IMG/VR virus record: IMGVR_UViG_3300025853_010492
Span: 1-63,899 of that record
Source: a virus
Length of the DNA stretch: 63,899 nt
Direction: 5' to 3' (one strand)
This document shows positions 13,361 through 21,071 of this stretch, in pieces (positions within the stretch are counted from its first letter, which is position 1; each line of letters begins with the position of its first letter). A program made the position numbers and the translations under genes. The notes under the pieces are model-generated. The model did not search any database. It was not told the DNA's origin and worked only from the letters and a program-made list of their open reading frames with translations.

Positions 13361-13480
13361 TTACCAAATGCCTGGAATCAATTGTCCTGTTGTAAGATAA
13401 GACCCAACTCCAGCAATGAATCCAATCATTGCAAAACGGGCATTAAGAATTTCTGCTTCAGGTGTAAATCCAAATTTCAT
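13361..13480 (-). CDS. hli: High-light-inducible protein, 39 aa
   Basis: This is a very short Hli with the core ILNARFAMIGFIAG, matching the chlorophyll-binding helix of Hlips (Glu, Asn and Arg of ExxNxRxAM), and ending YLTTGQLIPGIW, the usual Hlip C-terminus. A strong GGAGG lies nine bases before the ATG. Hlips bind chlorophyll and carotenoid in the thylakoid, quench excess energy and protect PSII assembly; a phage copy supports PsbA during infection. A terminator follows. Identification is firm despite the length. Confidence 0.93.
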   Translation of the reverse strand: MKFGFTPEAEILNARFAMIGFIAGVGSYLTTGQLIPGIW

Positions 13481-13481
13481 T

Positions 13482-13652
13482 TTATTTTCCTCCAGAGGTA
13501 AATTGAGTGTGTGGATTTTTAGTTTTGTTTGCTATGATTACTTTACTACCATCATGAGTGAATACTAGTTCATCCTCATGATCCCAACAAAGTTCTTCAT
13601 ATAGAGCATTTAAACGTGACATGTCCTCATAAAGTGCATTTGGATTAGGCAT
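13482..13652 (-). CDS. Hypothetical protein, 56 aa
   Basis: An ATG at 13652, eight bases inside the peroxiredoxin 3' end, opens a 56-codon frame that stops one base before the hli start codon. The protein is acidic in the middle (ELCWDHEDELVF) and polar at the C-terminus (TSGGK, overlapping the hli ribosome site GGAGG). No family is recognised. Its position between peroxiredoxin and hli suggests co-transcription with them. Confidence 0.6.
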   Translation of the reverse strand: MPNPNALYEDMSRLNALYEELCWDHEDELVFTHDGSKVIIANKTKNPHTQFTSGGK

Positions 13653-14169
13653 TTTGCTTCAACCAAGTAAGTACAGTATCAGGATTGCTCATTTCATAAG
13701 GGTCAATCGGACAATTTCCGATTTTCCCTGGTTCTTCAAACATAATTTCAATCTCACCATCGTTGACAATCATAGCATATCGCCAAGAGCGACTTCCAAA
13801 ACCTAGGTTCGATTTATCGACAAGCATACCCATAGAAGAAGTAAACTCGCCGCTACCATCAGGGATGGGCTTGACATTCTGAACTCCTTGCTGTTTGAAC
13901 CAAGCGTTCATAACAAAGGAATCATTTACAGAAATACAATAAACTTCATCAATGCCGAGTGCTTGGAACTCCTCATGGTTCTCATCATACCCAGGCAGTT
14001 GGTAGGTAGAGCAAGTAGGAGTAAATGCACCAGGGAGTGAGAATACAACTACACGCTTACCAGCAAACAGATCGTTGGTTGTGACATCTTGCCAACGGTA
14101 AGGGTTAGGTCCACCAATACTTTCATCGCGGACACGGGTGTGGAAGGTTACTTCAGGTACTCGGGTCAT
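13645..14169 (-). CDS. Peroxiredoxin, Prx5 type, 174 aa
   Basis: The thioredoxin-fold Prx core is clear. LPGAFTPTCS contains the peroxidatic Cys53 with the Pro and Thr of the PxxxTxxC motif, and SRSWRYAM holds the conserved Arg. DEVYCISVNDSFV and the C-terminal MSNPDTVLTWL complete a Prx5/AhpE-like enzyme that reduces hydrogen peroxide and organic peroxides. A second Cys (CPID, near 154) could resolve the disulfide. In the host it would relieve photo-oxidative stress. It lies between ferredoxin and Hli genes, a redox-protection group. Confidence 0.93.
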   Translation of the reverse strand: MTRVPEVTFHTRVRDESIGGPNPYRWQDVTTNDLFAGKRVVVFSLPGAFTPTCSTYQLPGYDENHEEFQALGIDEVYCISVNDSFVMNAWFKQQGVQNVKPIPDGSGEFTSSMGMLVDKSNLGFGSRSWRYAMIVNDGEIEIMFEEPGKIGNCPIDPYEMSNPDTVLTWLKQNA

Positions 14170-14196
14170 AATTTGTTTATATTAAAAAATTTATAT

Positions 14197-14490
14197 TCAG
14201 AAAAGTTCTTCTTCTTGTTCGGTTAGAATAACACAATCACTAGTAGGATAAGAGACGCAAGTCAGAACAAATCCTTGTTCAATTTGATCATCATCCAAAA
14301 AGGATTGGTCTCCTTGATCTACTGTGCCACTGACAAGTTTACCTGCACAGGAAGAGCAAGCACCAGCACGACAAGAGTAATTCATATCAACTCCTTGATC
14401 TTCTGCAGCATCAAGGATGTACTGATCATCTTCACATTGAATAACACTTTCGGTGCCATCAGGTGTACGAAGAGTAATATTAAAAGCCAT
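14197..14490 (-). CDS. petF: Plant-type [2Fe-2S] ferredoxin
   Basis: All four cluster ligands are present: Cys40, Cys45, Cys48 in [13 protein letters not shown] and Cys78 in VLTCVSYP. The acidic C-terminus (EQEEELF) is usual. The 97-residue length is that of photosynthetic ferredoxin. It accepts electrons from PSI and can donate them to ferredoxin-dependent enzymes, including heme oxygenase and PcyA, both encoded elsewhere in this window. It is coupled by TAATG to the small membrane gene upstream. Confidence 0.97.
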   Translation of the reverse strand: MAFNITLRTPDGTESVIQCEDDQYILDAAEDQGVDMNYSCRAGACSSCAGKLVSGTVDQGDQSFLDDDQIEQGFVLTCVSYPTSDCVILTEQEEELF

Positions 14491-14576
14491 TAGTAAGTCT
14501 CAGAAATTTTTTCAATAGATGCTGCCAACAAAACAAAGAAGGCAACGGCAGTGATTGTAAACAAAAAAGAAACCAT
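14490..14576 (-). CDS. 28-aa single-pass membrane peptide
   Basis: An ATG at 14576 starts a 28-codon frame whose TAA overlaps the ferredoxin ATG (TAATG). It is almost entirely one membrane helix ([17 protein letters not shown]) with a short acidic tail. It resembles in size the tiny subunits of photosystems and cytochrome b6f, but I cannot align it with any of PsbI, PsbM, PsbN, PsbT, PetG, PetL, PetN or PsaM. Coupling to petF and the thylakoid-type context make it worth noting. Confidence 0.45.
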   Translation of the reverse strand: MVSFLFTITAVAFFVLLAASIEKISETY

Positions 14577-14585
14577 TGTCAAGCC

Positions 14586-14789
14586 TCAAAAGATACCGAA
14601 GAAGAACTTGCCATTGATCGCATAGGCAACGAATCCCATGATGAGACCCATCATCGCCCAACGACCATTATACATTTCCTTCTGTTGCCAGGGGGAAAAA
14701 AGACCCTTGCGGTTGTAGTTTTCAACAACCATTTGAGGTTCAACAGCCCACATGTTTTGTTGACCGCGCTCGTTAGTTGTTACAGTCAT
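14586..14789 (-). CDS. hli: High-light-inducible protein, 67 aa
   Basis: I place the start at ATG 14789; an upstream ATG at 14828 lies before the promoter -10 box and is excluded. The C-terminal half contains EMYNGRWAMMGLIMGFVAYA, the Hlip chlorophyll-binding helix with ExxNGRxAMxG. The N-terminal part is a Gln/Asn-rich stromal extension. The protein would photoprotect thylakoid pigment proteins. A near-consensus sigma70-type promoter lies 28-56 bases upstream, so it starts the hli-petF-peroxiredoxin-hli unit. Confidence 0.95.
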   Translation of the reverse strand: MTVTTNERGQQNMWAVEPQMVVENYNRKGLFSPWQQKEMYNGRWAMMGLIMGFVAYAINGKFFFGIF

Positions 14790-14816
14790 TGTAGTTTTGT
14801 AAAGATTTACAACACA

Positions 14817-14845
14817 ATTATATAGCAAAAATAAAAAGGGGTCAA
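14817..14845 (-). promoter_or_regulatory. Sigma70-type promoter, TTGACC-17-TATAAT
   Basis: TTGACC and a perfect TATAAT are 17 bases apart on the minus strand and the hli ATG is 28 bases past the -10. The -35 lies in the loop and 3' arm of the terminator at 14837-14851. Confidence 0.75.
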
Positions 14846-14851
14846 GCCCCT
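14832..14851 (-). terminator. Short intrinsic terminator carrying a -35 box
   Basis: Minus-strand AGGGG/CCCCT stem with five-base loop CTTGA, followed by a T-rich run. It follows the 14884-15045 gene. A further inverted repeat TGTCA/TGACA lies just upstream at about 14853-14870. Confidence 0.65.
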
Positions 14852-14883
14852 CTTGTCAATATATCCTGACAAACTAAGTATAA

Positions 14884-15045
14884 TTACTTACAATAGTCTG
14901 GATTTTTTTTCAAAAAGCTATGAACATATGAGTCCACATCTATATCCATTTTATAATGAGCATGAGTATGTGCTAGTTGCACCATTCCTAGAAATCCACA
15001 TATAAGCAGATTGATCAAAGTCAATGGATGAAAAAAATACTTCAT
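14884..15045 (-). CDS. Small membrane protein, 53 aa
   Basis: I start at ATG 15045, because the longer in-frame start at 15075 lies inside the terminator of the upstream gene. One hydrophobic segment (PLTLINLLICGFLGMVQLA) is followed by a His-rich stretch (HTHAHYK) and a polar C-terminus. No family is recognised. Confidence 0.5.
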   Translation of the reverse strand: MKYFFHPLTLINLLICGFLGMVQLAHTHAHYKMDIDVDSYVHSFLKKNPDYCK

Positions 15046-15048
15046 AGT

Positions 15049-15072
15049 AAAAAGGGGACTCAGAGAGTCCCC
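15049..15072 (-). terminator. Intrinsic terminator after the barrel-like gene
   Basis: Minus-strand stem AGTCCCC/GGGGACT reads out as 15066-15072 against 15054-15060 with loop CAGAG (plus strand) and a T5 run, 24 bases after the stop at 15096. Confidence 0.85.
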
Positions 15073-15095
15073 CATAGTTTTATCTAATCGTTAGA

Positions 15096-15461
15096 TCAGA
15101 AAGTGAACTTCAGACCAGCTTTGGTGCCATAACCGTTGTCTGCACCATTAGCACCAGTAGCGAAAGAAACTTCACCATAGACACTCAATGCTTCAGTCGC
15201 AGCAACGCTACCACCAACTTTACCAGAAAGAACGGTGTCGGTATCTGCACCATCAAGAGCGACAATGCTAGGACCAACTTGAGCGTAATATCCGAGAGCA
15301 CCAGTAGTGCCTTCGTAACCTACGTGAAGATCAGTTACCGTACCGCCGTAATCCGATCCAACGAAACCAGAATTGGCTTCGACATTAACGTAAGGACCTG
15401 CGAACGCAGCGCCAGCGGACATGGAGAGAGCAGCAGTTGCTGCGAAAACAGATTTAATCAT
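15096..15461 (-). CDS. Small exported outer-membrane-barrel-like protein, 121 aa
   Basis: A signal peptide MIKSVFAATAALSMSAGAAFA ending near residue 21 precedes a mature chain of alternating polar and hydrophobic residues (YVNVEANSGFVG, DLHVGYEG, ALGYYAQVGP, LSVYGEVSFA). The chain ends in AGLKFTF, and a C-terminal Phe is the sorting signal of outer-membrane beta barrels. At about 100 mature residues it would form an eight-strand barrel or an oligomer. The gene has its own elaborate promoter region and terminator. Its role may be in altering the host outer membrane during infection; function is not known. Confidence 0.7.
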   Translation of the reverse strand: MIKSVFAATAALSMSAGAAFAGPYVNVEANSGFVGSDYGGTVTDLHVGYEGTTGALGYYAQVGPSIVALDGADTDTVLSGKVGGSVAATEALSVYGEVSFATGANGADNGYGTKAGLKFTF

Positions 15462-15669
15462 TTTAGATACCTCTTTAAATTTACTTGCGGAATGGTTACC
15501 CGCAGATGGAGAGTCGGTTTATCCGACTGCTTGGATATTATAGCATAGAATGACGCGAGTAGTTGAGGCGTCCCTTCTATGAACTGTCACATGTGACAAT
15601 TGTTATAATTCGTAACACTAATTACGAATAACTTATTTATAATAGTTAATTTTTTTACTTTTGTCAAGC
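15462..15669 (-). promoter_or_regulatory. Dense control region of the barrel-like gene
   Basis: On the minus strand TTGACA (15662-15667) is 17 bases from TATTAT (15639-15644), a good early promoter. A late box TATAAATAA (15633-15641) overlaps the -10. Downstream, in the would-be leader, are: inverted repeat ATTCGTAA/TTACGAAT (15608-15629); a perfect 14-bp palindrome TGTCACATGTGACA (15585-15598), operator-like; a long imperfect hairpin with outer arms CATAGAA/TTCTATG (about 15544-15581); AGTCGG/CCGACT (15512-15528); and TGCGG/CCGCA (15486-15504). The leader would be about 170 bases. Confidence 0.65.
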
Positions 15670-16119
15670 TTACAGAATACCAAATGGTAAGTTGCTTAGT
15701 CCCTTAAGTGCAGAACCTCCTCCTGGAGTTGGTGGTCTCATAGGAATACTTGCTCTTTCTTTTTTCTCTGCTCGAAGTTCCAGTTCATAAATTCTTTCTT
15801 CCATAACCTCAATAGAAGCGTGGAGGTTTGTAAGATAATCAATCAACTCTTCCTTATTCTCAACAACCTCGCGAATATCTTCACGAAGTTCTCTTTCTTT
15901 TTTTTCAACTTCTAGATCATCTGGATTAATCTGACCACTTTTGGCCATGTAAAAATCAGCGATTGCTTTAGTATCATCCAGATCTATTCCTTCTAATTTG
16001 GGAGATACATCTTCTTGTTCAACTTCTTCAGCAGGTTCTTCTGCATATTTAATGCTATGAATAACCTCAGTAGTTCTAGGTTTTTCTTTTAGATCTTCTG
16101 TGTTATTATCTTCTGTCAT
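15670..16119 (-). CDS. Acidic coiled-coil protein, 149 aa, hypothetical
   Basis: Residues 1-60 are acidic and disordered in composition, and residues about 70-130 have heptad-like charged helices (VEKKERELREDIREVVENK). The C-terminus is Pro/Gly-rich (RPPTPGGGSALKGL). It may be a structural or scaffolding protein, but no homology is recognised. It is coupled to pcyA by ATGA. Confidence 0.6.
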   Translation of the reverse strand: MTEDNNTEDLKEKPRTTEVIHSIKYAEEPAEEVEQEDVSPKLEGIDLDDTKAIADFYMAKSGQINPDDLEVEKKERELREDIREVVENKEELIDYLTNLHASIEVMEERIYELELRAEKKERASIPMRPPTPGGGSALKGLSNLPFGIL

Positions 16120-16826
16120 AGTTCTGGATAGTCAAACAACATTTCTGCAATATATTTATCGGCAAACTCTTCACCAAAAATGCCCTTTAAAACTCCTTTA
16201 GTTTTATTATTTTGCCTCTGCTTCTCACAATAATACTTGTGTCCTTCATAGTTTTTTCTAATCTGATCTTCATCAGTTGTTGCTTCAGTGATGTTTGCAA
16301 TAGCACAATGATAATTTAAAAAGGTAAATGCGATAGAATTAAATTTATCATACTCATCTTCGTTAGGACTTACAAAAACACAATGCTCTGAGAATACATC
16401 TCCCCAGTCTGGCATCTTTTTGTCCTTCTCAAACTCTTTATCTTCCACAACATTAAGAATATCATACTGTGAAGGCAGAGACCTGTCTTCTCTAATTGAA
16501 CTGATGTCTACAATTGCCGCTCCAACATTTTTTGAAGACGCTACAATATCAGCACCAAAGATTGGAAGACTATATTCGTACCTCGGATACATATTTGTAT
16601 GTAGGATATCCAATCCAGATTTCATCTGTGCAATCTCTAGATGAATCTTTCTAAAATGGTGGGTCTCCCAAACAAAATTCTCAATATAAACAGCATCATC
16701 ATCGTCTGCTCTATCAATTTTTCTAAAGTCTTCAGGGATTCCAACTTCCCTTACTATAAAGTGTTCTCCCCATGCTCTCAAAATATTTTCTGACAGGGAT
16801 TGAATCATTGGATGTAAATCTCTCAT
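16116..16826 (-). CDS. pcyA: Phycocyanobilin:ferredoxin oxidoreductase
   Basis: The sequence tracks cyanobacterial PcyA over its whole length: HPMIQSL near the N-terminus, HFRKIHLEIA, GLDILHTNMYP, YSLPIFGADIVA, WGDVFSEHCVF and KYIAEMLFDYPEL at the end. The catalytic set Glu64 (HLE), His76 (ILH) and Asp93 (GAD) matches Glu76, His88 and Asp105 of the Synechocystis enzyme. PcyA reduces biliverdin to phycocyanobilin using four electrons from ferredoxin. The motif wording separates it from phage PebS, which has LPCFGMDLM here. The 236-residue length fits. Its substrate would come from the phage heme oxygenase about 42 kb away, and reductant could come from petF at 14.2-14.5 kb. Confidence 0.95.
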   Translation of the reverse strand: MRDLHPMIQSLSENILRAWGEHFIVREVGIPEDFRKIDRADDDDAVYIENFVWETHHFRKIHLEIAQMKSGLDILHTNMYPRYEYSLPIFGADIVASSKNVGAAIVDISSIREDRSLPSQYDILNVVEDKEFEKDKKMPDWGDVFSEHCVFVSPNEDEYDKFNSIAFTFLNYHCAIANITEATTDEDQIRKNYEGHKYYCEKQRQNNKTKGVLKGIFGEEFADKYIAEMLFDYPEL

Positions 16827-16833
16827 TTGTTCC

Positions 16834-17244
16834 TCATTTAAAAAGTTTATCTTTAGGGGTATTTAAAACGAATAATTCCATTGGTTGGTCTGCTAATCTT
16901 GGGCGACTTATTCCATCATCCCAAACATAACCTTTTAAAAACATTATCCAATTTATAGAATCATCAAAGTCTTTGTTATAAACAACACCATAAACAGTAT
17001 CGTCATGGTAGTCATCTACACATATAGTAACTTCGCCTCTAGTAGCATTTCTAAGATAATATTTTAGTTTGTTTCTTGCTTGAATACCATAATCTTTTTG
17101 TTCCTCATTATTTATTGATGGGGAACAAATTCCACTTAGGTATATGACCTTCTTAAGATAAACGCCCATACCCAAATCAATTATTCCCTCAAAAGAATAA
17201 CCATCAAATACATCAAGAACTCTACTTATTTGGTATTCATACAT
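16834..17244 (-). CDS. Catalytically dead SNase-fold protein, 136 aa
   Basis: The layout parallels the intact SNase at 10224-10682. ISRVLDVFDGYSFEGIIDLG aligns with INRVVDGDTIDVTIDLG, and KKVIYLSGICSP aligns with KKERVRVAGVDTPE. All catalytic positions are changed: DGDT to DGYS, the Arg to Ile, and Asp-Thr-Glu to Cys-Ser-Ser. The fold probably remains without nuclease activity, suggesting a binding or regulatory role. The gene lies seven bases upstream of pcyA and 10 bases downstream of the large glycosyltransferase. Relationship is by eye and should be tested by profile comparison. Confidence 0.6.
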   Translation of the reverse strand: MYEYQISRVLDVFDGYSFEGIIDLGMGVYLKKVIYLSGICSPSINNEEQKDYGIQARNKLKYYLRNATRGEVTICVDDYHDDTVYGVVYNKDFDDSINWIMFLKGYVWDDGISRPRLADQPMELFVLNTPKDKLFK

Positions 17245-17253
17245 ACAAATTAC

Positions 17254-20238
17254 TTAGTCCTCAAACATATATTTAACAACATTAACTGTCTCATTTGATA
17301 CAGACTTCATCCTATTTACAACTTCAGGATCAATAAGATCAGGATGATACCACCAATCCTCAAAAGGACTGTTGTCATTAGGAGATACATTGGCAACTAA
17401 CATTTCATATCCCATTAGTTTAAGATATTTCCTAGACTTGTCTCTATAAGATCCCGTCATATCAACATAATGATCATGTTCATATGTGATAATACCAAAC
17501 CTATACTTCTCAAATGGAATTGCCAACAAGCATTCAAAAGTAGTTTTAGATGGTTCAACATCTAGTTGAAGATAATCAAAATCAGTTCCTTTATCAAAGT
17601 TATCAAGCAACTTCATGTAATCAATAGTTGTTGCATCTTTACAAATGATCTGGTTCTTACGCTCTCTAGCAAACTGGTTACACAGATCAGAGAGAATCTC
17701 AATAGAAATACCATCCCAGTCATATTTTGTCTCAAGAAGAGCAGTATTGTTTTGATAGAAAGGTTGTTGAGCGCCAATCTCAAGATAAAGTCCATTCGTT
17801 TTACCTTGAGTTGCGGCAAGAATAAACATATCCTGGAATGCTTGAGAATGATTATTTTTAATCTTATCAGAACCAGGGAATTTGAATCTTAATTTATCAT
17901 GTTTGCGCTGTTGATATTTAATAACCTCATCTGGAATATGTCCTGATCCCATTCTCATTAGATTATTACCAACCATATCATAATGGCGATCATCCATCTC
18001 ATAGTTATTCTTCATGTCTTGAAGAAGAGATCTGGATTCATCTCCTTTACCCCACCACCATGCGGCAAGTTGCTTCTCAAAAAGAAGACCATACTTACCA
18101 GGATATTCCACATCAGTCTTCAATGGTTCGCAATCAAAGTCACAAAACTCAATTGCCCAATGAGCAAAGATATAACAATCTTGCCACCACTGACGCTTTT
18201 CAGCAAACTTAGCTAACAAATAGTATGCTTCTGGTCTTTTAGGATGAATGCAAAGTGCTTGTTGAAGAAGTCCCTTTGCTGTTTGATCTCTCGTCCCTTG
18301 CCTATCATAGGCATTGGAGGCATGGATAAGTGCTTCATAAGCAAGATCAAGATCGTCTGTTCGCTCAGCACACCTCAAAAAGAATGATAGTGCTGGAGCG
18401 TTATGCCTATGATGCTCATACCACATACCAAGGTTAAAATTCTTTGTTGGATTCTCAGTATCCAATGCATACTCTAAAAGTAATTGGTTAAGATTTGCTC
18501 CATTAACACTTGTCAATAATTGAGTTTTTACATCCTCAACATTAGTAACTTCTTCATTTTCACTACGAAGTTCTTCACTCATTTTAACTTCAAACATTGC
18601 TCCCATAAGTTCCTCAACTGTTCTAGTACTTCCATTATCTTTCCACCAATTTATAATATAATCGTGGGTATAATAATGATTTCTTTTTTGTCCATCCTTT
18701 ACATCCCCATCTCCACCTTCAAAAGTTGAAGTAAAAGATACGTCTTCAACAAACATTGGAATAGTATAAACTTTTCCAGCACTGGTGTAAAGAATGTTTT
18801 CGATGAGAGGTTGTATCTCAGCATCTTTTAGCTCAAGATGATATATATTATCTCGAATATAATTATCTATAATATATTTTGCATAGTCTCTTTTAACAAT
18901 ATATGCTGTCACAGACCAATCATCCCAAAGACGGTCTCTTATTTTTATATCTCCAAAATCTCCACGTATTGGAAGCATTTGAATACATCCCCAATCTTCG
19001 GGAAGAGCATCAACAAATTCCTTCCAAGTAAAATTCCAATAGTCTACAGTATCAAGACTCAAATCATCTTCGCAGAAGAATCCATATTCCTCATCAGTAT
19101 TTTCATACCAATGTTTGATTGCTTTTAAATGAGATACACAACAACCTTTTGTTCCATCATTAAGAGTATCTACATACTTACCAGTGACTATATCATCAGA
19201 TTCTGAGAATCTTTTTGATATTATTGGGATAATATTTTTTGCTCCATGCTTCTTTAAAGCATCTTCCAAATTATTTCTTCTATCAATACTTTCCTCAAGA
19301 CTCAAATAATATACCGAATTTAATTCCGATAATTTTTTGACTTCTTCTTTTCTAGTAGCAACATAATTTTGACCATCAATATTAATTACATCCCAATCAT
19401 ATATCCTCTCGATATATGGATTTTGAATATCAGAAAAAAGTTTTTCATTAAATTCAACATTCATTTTTGCTAAGAGATATTCTAGATTCCAACGATCCGA
19501 ATCAGAAGTTGTTGGATCAGAAATTCTTCTCTTTACATTCTCAATATTTGTTTCTGCTTCTTCACCATATCCTTCAAAATTCTCATATCTTTTACTATCT
19601 GGATGTGGTATATGAATAATATTATAGTTATGAACTAATTTTTTACATTCAAGACCCAATATAGTAAGTCTTTTTGTCATTTGATCATCTTCATAAGCAT
19701 AATACTTACCCATTCTCTCATCATATCCACCAACTTTCCAGAAGTTTTCTCTGCTAACAAAGCAAAGACCCGTAAGATATTTGAATAGGGGACTATATGT
19801 ATGAGAGTATTTCATCAACTCACCAACATCCATACCATGAAGGTTGACAACATATCCCTTTAAATCTTCATTCCAATGCTCATGATTACAGACGTAACTA
19901 TCTTGACCACATAAGAAGGAATTTTCATCAATCTTATAAAAATCAAAGAATGGAAAATATGGATTGATCATATAATCACAATCCAACTTAAGAATATAAT
20001 CTCCTGTAGCAATACTTGCGGCAAGATTTAATGGTTGAGGTTGATTAAAATACTTTTCATCATTAACTCTAACTATTTTTATTCTCTTATCAATTTTTGT
20101 AAGATGATTTATTGGTTCATCAGAACTCCAATCAACTATTATAAATTCTTTAATTTCATCAAATGCCAACCAAGAATTTAATGATATTCTTAATGCATCA
20201 TACCGATTTTTACATGCACAAATTACTGAAACATTCAT
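17254..20238 (-). CDS. Trifunctional GT2 - GT25 - FkbM-type methyltransferase fusion, 994 aa
   Basis: I start at ATG 20238, which overlaps the fucosyltransferase stop (ATGA). Residues 1 to about 240 are a GT2 domain (NVSVICACKNRYDAL, then KLDCDYMINP as the DxD region). Residues about 310-530 are a GT25 domain (YYLSLEESIDRR, KGCCVSHLKAIKHWYE, CEDDLS as DxD-like). About 570-760 is a helical TPR-like linker with ALSFFLRCAERTDDLDLA and EAYYLLAKFAE. About 780-990 is an FkbM-like methyltransferase (GLYLEIGAQQP, LQLDVEPSKTTFE). GT25 includes procollagen galactosyltransferase and LPS enzymes. The whole would add and cap sugars on one acceptor. Confidence 0.85.
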   Translation of the reverse strand: MNVSVICACKNRYDALRISLNSWLAFDEIKEFIIVDWSSDEPINHLTKIDKRIKIVRVNDEKYFNQPQPLNLAASIATGDYILKLDCDYMINPYFPFFDFYKIDENSFLCGQDSYVCNHEHWNEDLKGYVVNLHGMDVGELMKYSHTYSPLFKYLTGLCFVSRENFWKVGGYDERMGKYYAYEDDQMTKRLTILGLECKKLVHNYNIIHIPHPDSKRYENFEGYGEEAETNIENVKRRISDPTTSDSDRWNLEYLLAKMNVEFNEKLFSDIQNPYIERIYDWDVINIDGQNYVATRKEEVKKLSELNSVYYLSLEESIDRRNNLEDALKKHGAKNIIPIISKRFSESDDIVTGKYVDTLNDGTKGCCVSHLKAIKHWYENTDEEYGFFCEDDLSLDTVDYWNFTWKEFVDALPEDWGCIQMLPIRGDFGDIKIRDRLWDDWSVTAYIVKRDYAKYIIDNYIRDNIYHLELKDAEIQPLIENILYTSAGKVYTIPMFVEDVSFTSTFEGGDGDVKDGQKRNHYYTHDYIINWWKDNGSTRTVEELMGAMFEVKMSEELRSENEEVTNVEDVKTQLLTSVNGANLNQLLLEYALDTENPTKNFNLGMWYEHHRHNAPALSFFLRCAERTDDLDLAYEALIHASNAYDRQGTRDQTAKGLLQQALCIHPKRPEAYYLLAKFAEKRQWWQDCYIFAHWAIEFCDFDCEPLKTDVEYPGKYGLLFEKQLAAWWWGKGDESRSLLQDMKNNYEMDDRHYDMVGNNLMRMGSGHIPDEVIKYQQRKHDKLRFKFPGSDKIKNNHSQAFQDMFILAATQGKTNGLYLEIGAQQPFYQNNTALLETKYDWDGISIEILSDLCNQFARERKNQIICKDATTIDYMKLLDNFDKGTDFDYLQLDVEPSKTTFECLLAIPFEKYRFGIITYEHDHYVDMTGSYRDKSRKYLKLMGYEMLVANVSPNDNSPFEDWWYHPDLIDPEVVNRMKSVSNETVNVVKYMFED

Positions 20239-21071
20239 ATTGAAATCCAATGAGGTAATCTTAATCCGTTAGAGTCTACAAAAGAGGCGTATGGTTGGAA
20301 CCACTTCTTAGGGCAAATAGTTTTTTCACTTTTTGCCAACCAAGATCCCCACCAACTATAAGTACTATTAGCAATTATATGATAATTGCACATTGACATC
20401 AAGCACAAATCCAAATAAGTGTTTCCACTTCTCATAATATGAAATCTATCCTCACTAAAATAATCCTGATCCTCACACCAATCAGGATCGTCAGAGAATA
20501 CTAATGTTGGTATAGATAAATCAAAATGAGATAATGCATCATTATAATAATCTAATGTAAGATTATTTAAAAAATGCGAATTTAAATAATCAGTTCTTCT
20601 TATATGAAGTGCTATTATTTTTTTATTTTGAAATGTTTGTTCTAAATAAAATTTAGCAATGTTTTTGTATCTTTCCTTAAAAACAAATTGCTTTCTTATA
20701 TCTTTTTCAAAATCGATGAAATATTTATAGTTTTGAAAAAATCCTAAAATACTTTTATTATCATGATTAGTATTATAAAAGTTAGAATCAAAAGCGGTGT
20801 TTAAAAATCGACCATTCTGTTCTTCTGTTTGCAATACAATGCTATGACCACCAGAAACGATATCAGATGGTACACCATTGGGCAAAACAAACTCAGAATA
20901 ATAGTGAGAAAATACTTTTGCTGATATATTAAAGCACTTATACAATTCCAAATTATTTTTACATAAAGCAAAGTCTAAATTAAATTTTTTAGACATAGAA
21001 TACAACGCAGCATATTGGAACATTTGGTTTCCCAATCTTCCAATAAATCCAATATGAGGAAATGTAATCAT
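20235..21071 (-). CDS. Alpha-1,2-fucosyltransferase-like glycosyltransferase (GT11), 278 aa
   Basis: All GT11 hallmarks are seen in order: GFIGRLGNQMFQYA near residue 8-21, ALHIRRTDYLN mid-protein, LVFSDDPDWCED, and NSTYSWWGSWLA near the C-terminus. HxRRxDY binds GDP-fucose in this superfamily. It transfers fucose in alpha-1,2 linkage to a galactose-type acceptor. Length is typical. ATGA couplings on both sides tie it to the GT2 and the fusion protein, suggesting assembly of a short fucosylated glycan. Confidence 0.92.
   Translation of the reverse strand: MITFPHIGFIGRLGNQMFQYAALYSMSKKFNLDFALCKNNLELYKCFNISAKVFSHYYSEFVLPNGVPSDIVSGGHSIVLQTEEQNGRFLNTAFDSNFYNTNHDNKSILGFFQNYKYFIDFEKDIRKQFVFKERYKNIAKFYLEQTFQNKKIIALHIRRTDYLNSHFLNNLTLDYYNDALSHFDLSIPTLVFSDDPDWCEDQDYFSEDRFHIMRSGNTYLDLCLMSMCNYHIIANSTYSWWGSWLAKSEKTICPKKWFQPYASFVDSNGLRLPHWISI

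Noticed and set aside
14586-14828. Longer start for the second hli gene at 14828
   Set aside because: It lies upstream of the -10 box of the clear promoter; the ATG at 14789 is used instead.
14884-15075. Longer start for the small membrane gene at 15075
   Set aside because: It would read through the terminator of the upstream gene.
16116-16826. PebS as the bilin reductase
   Set aside because: The motif wording, the HPMIQ start and the end match PcyA, and the PebS-type LPCFGMDLM motif is absent.
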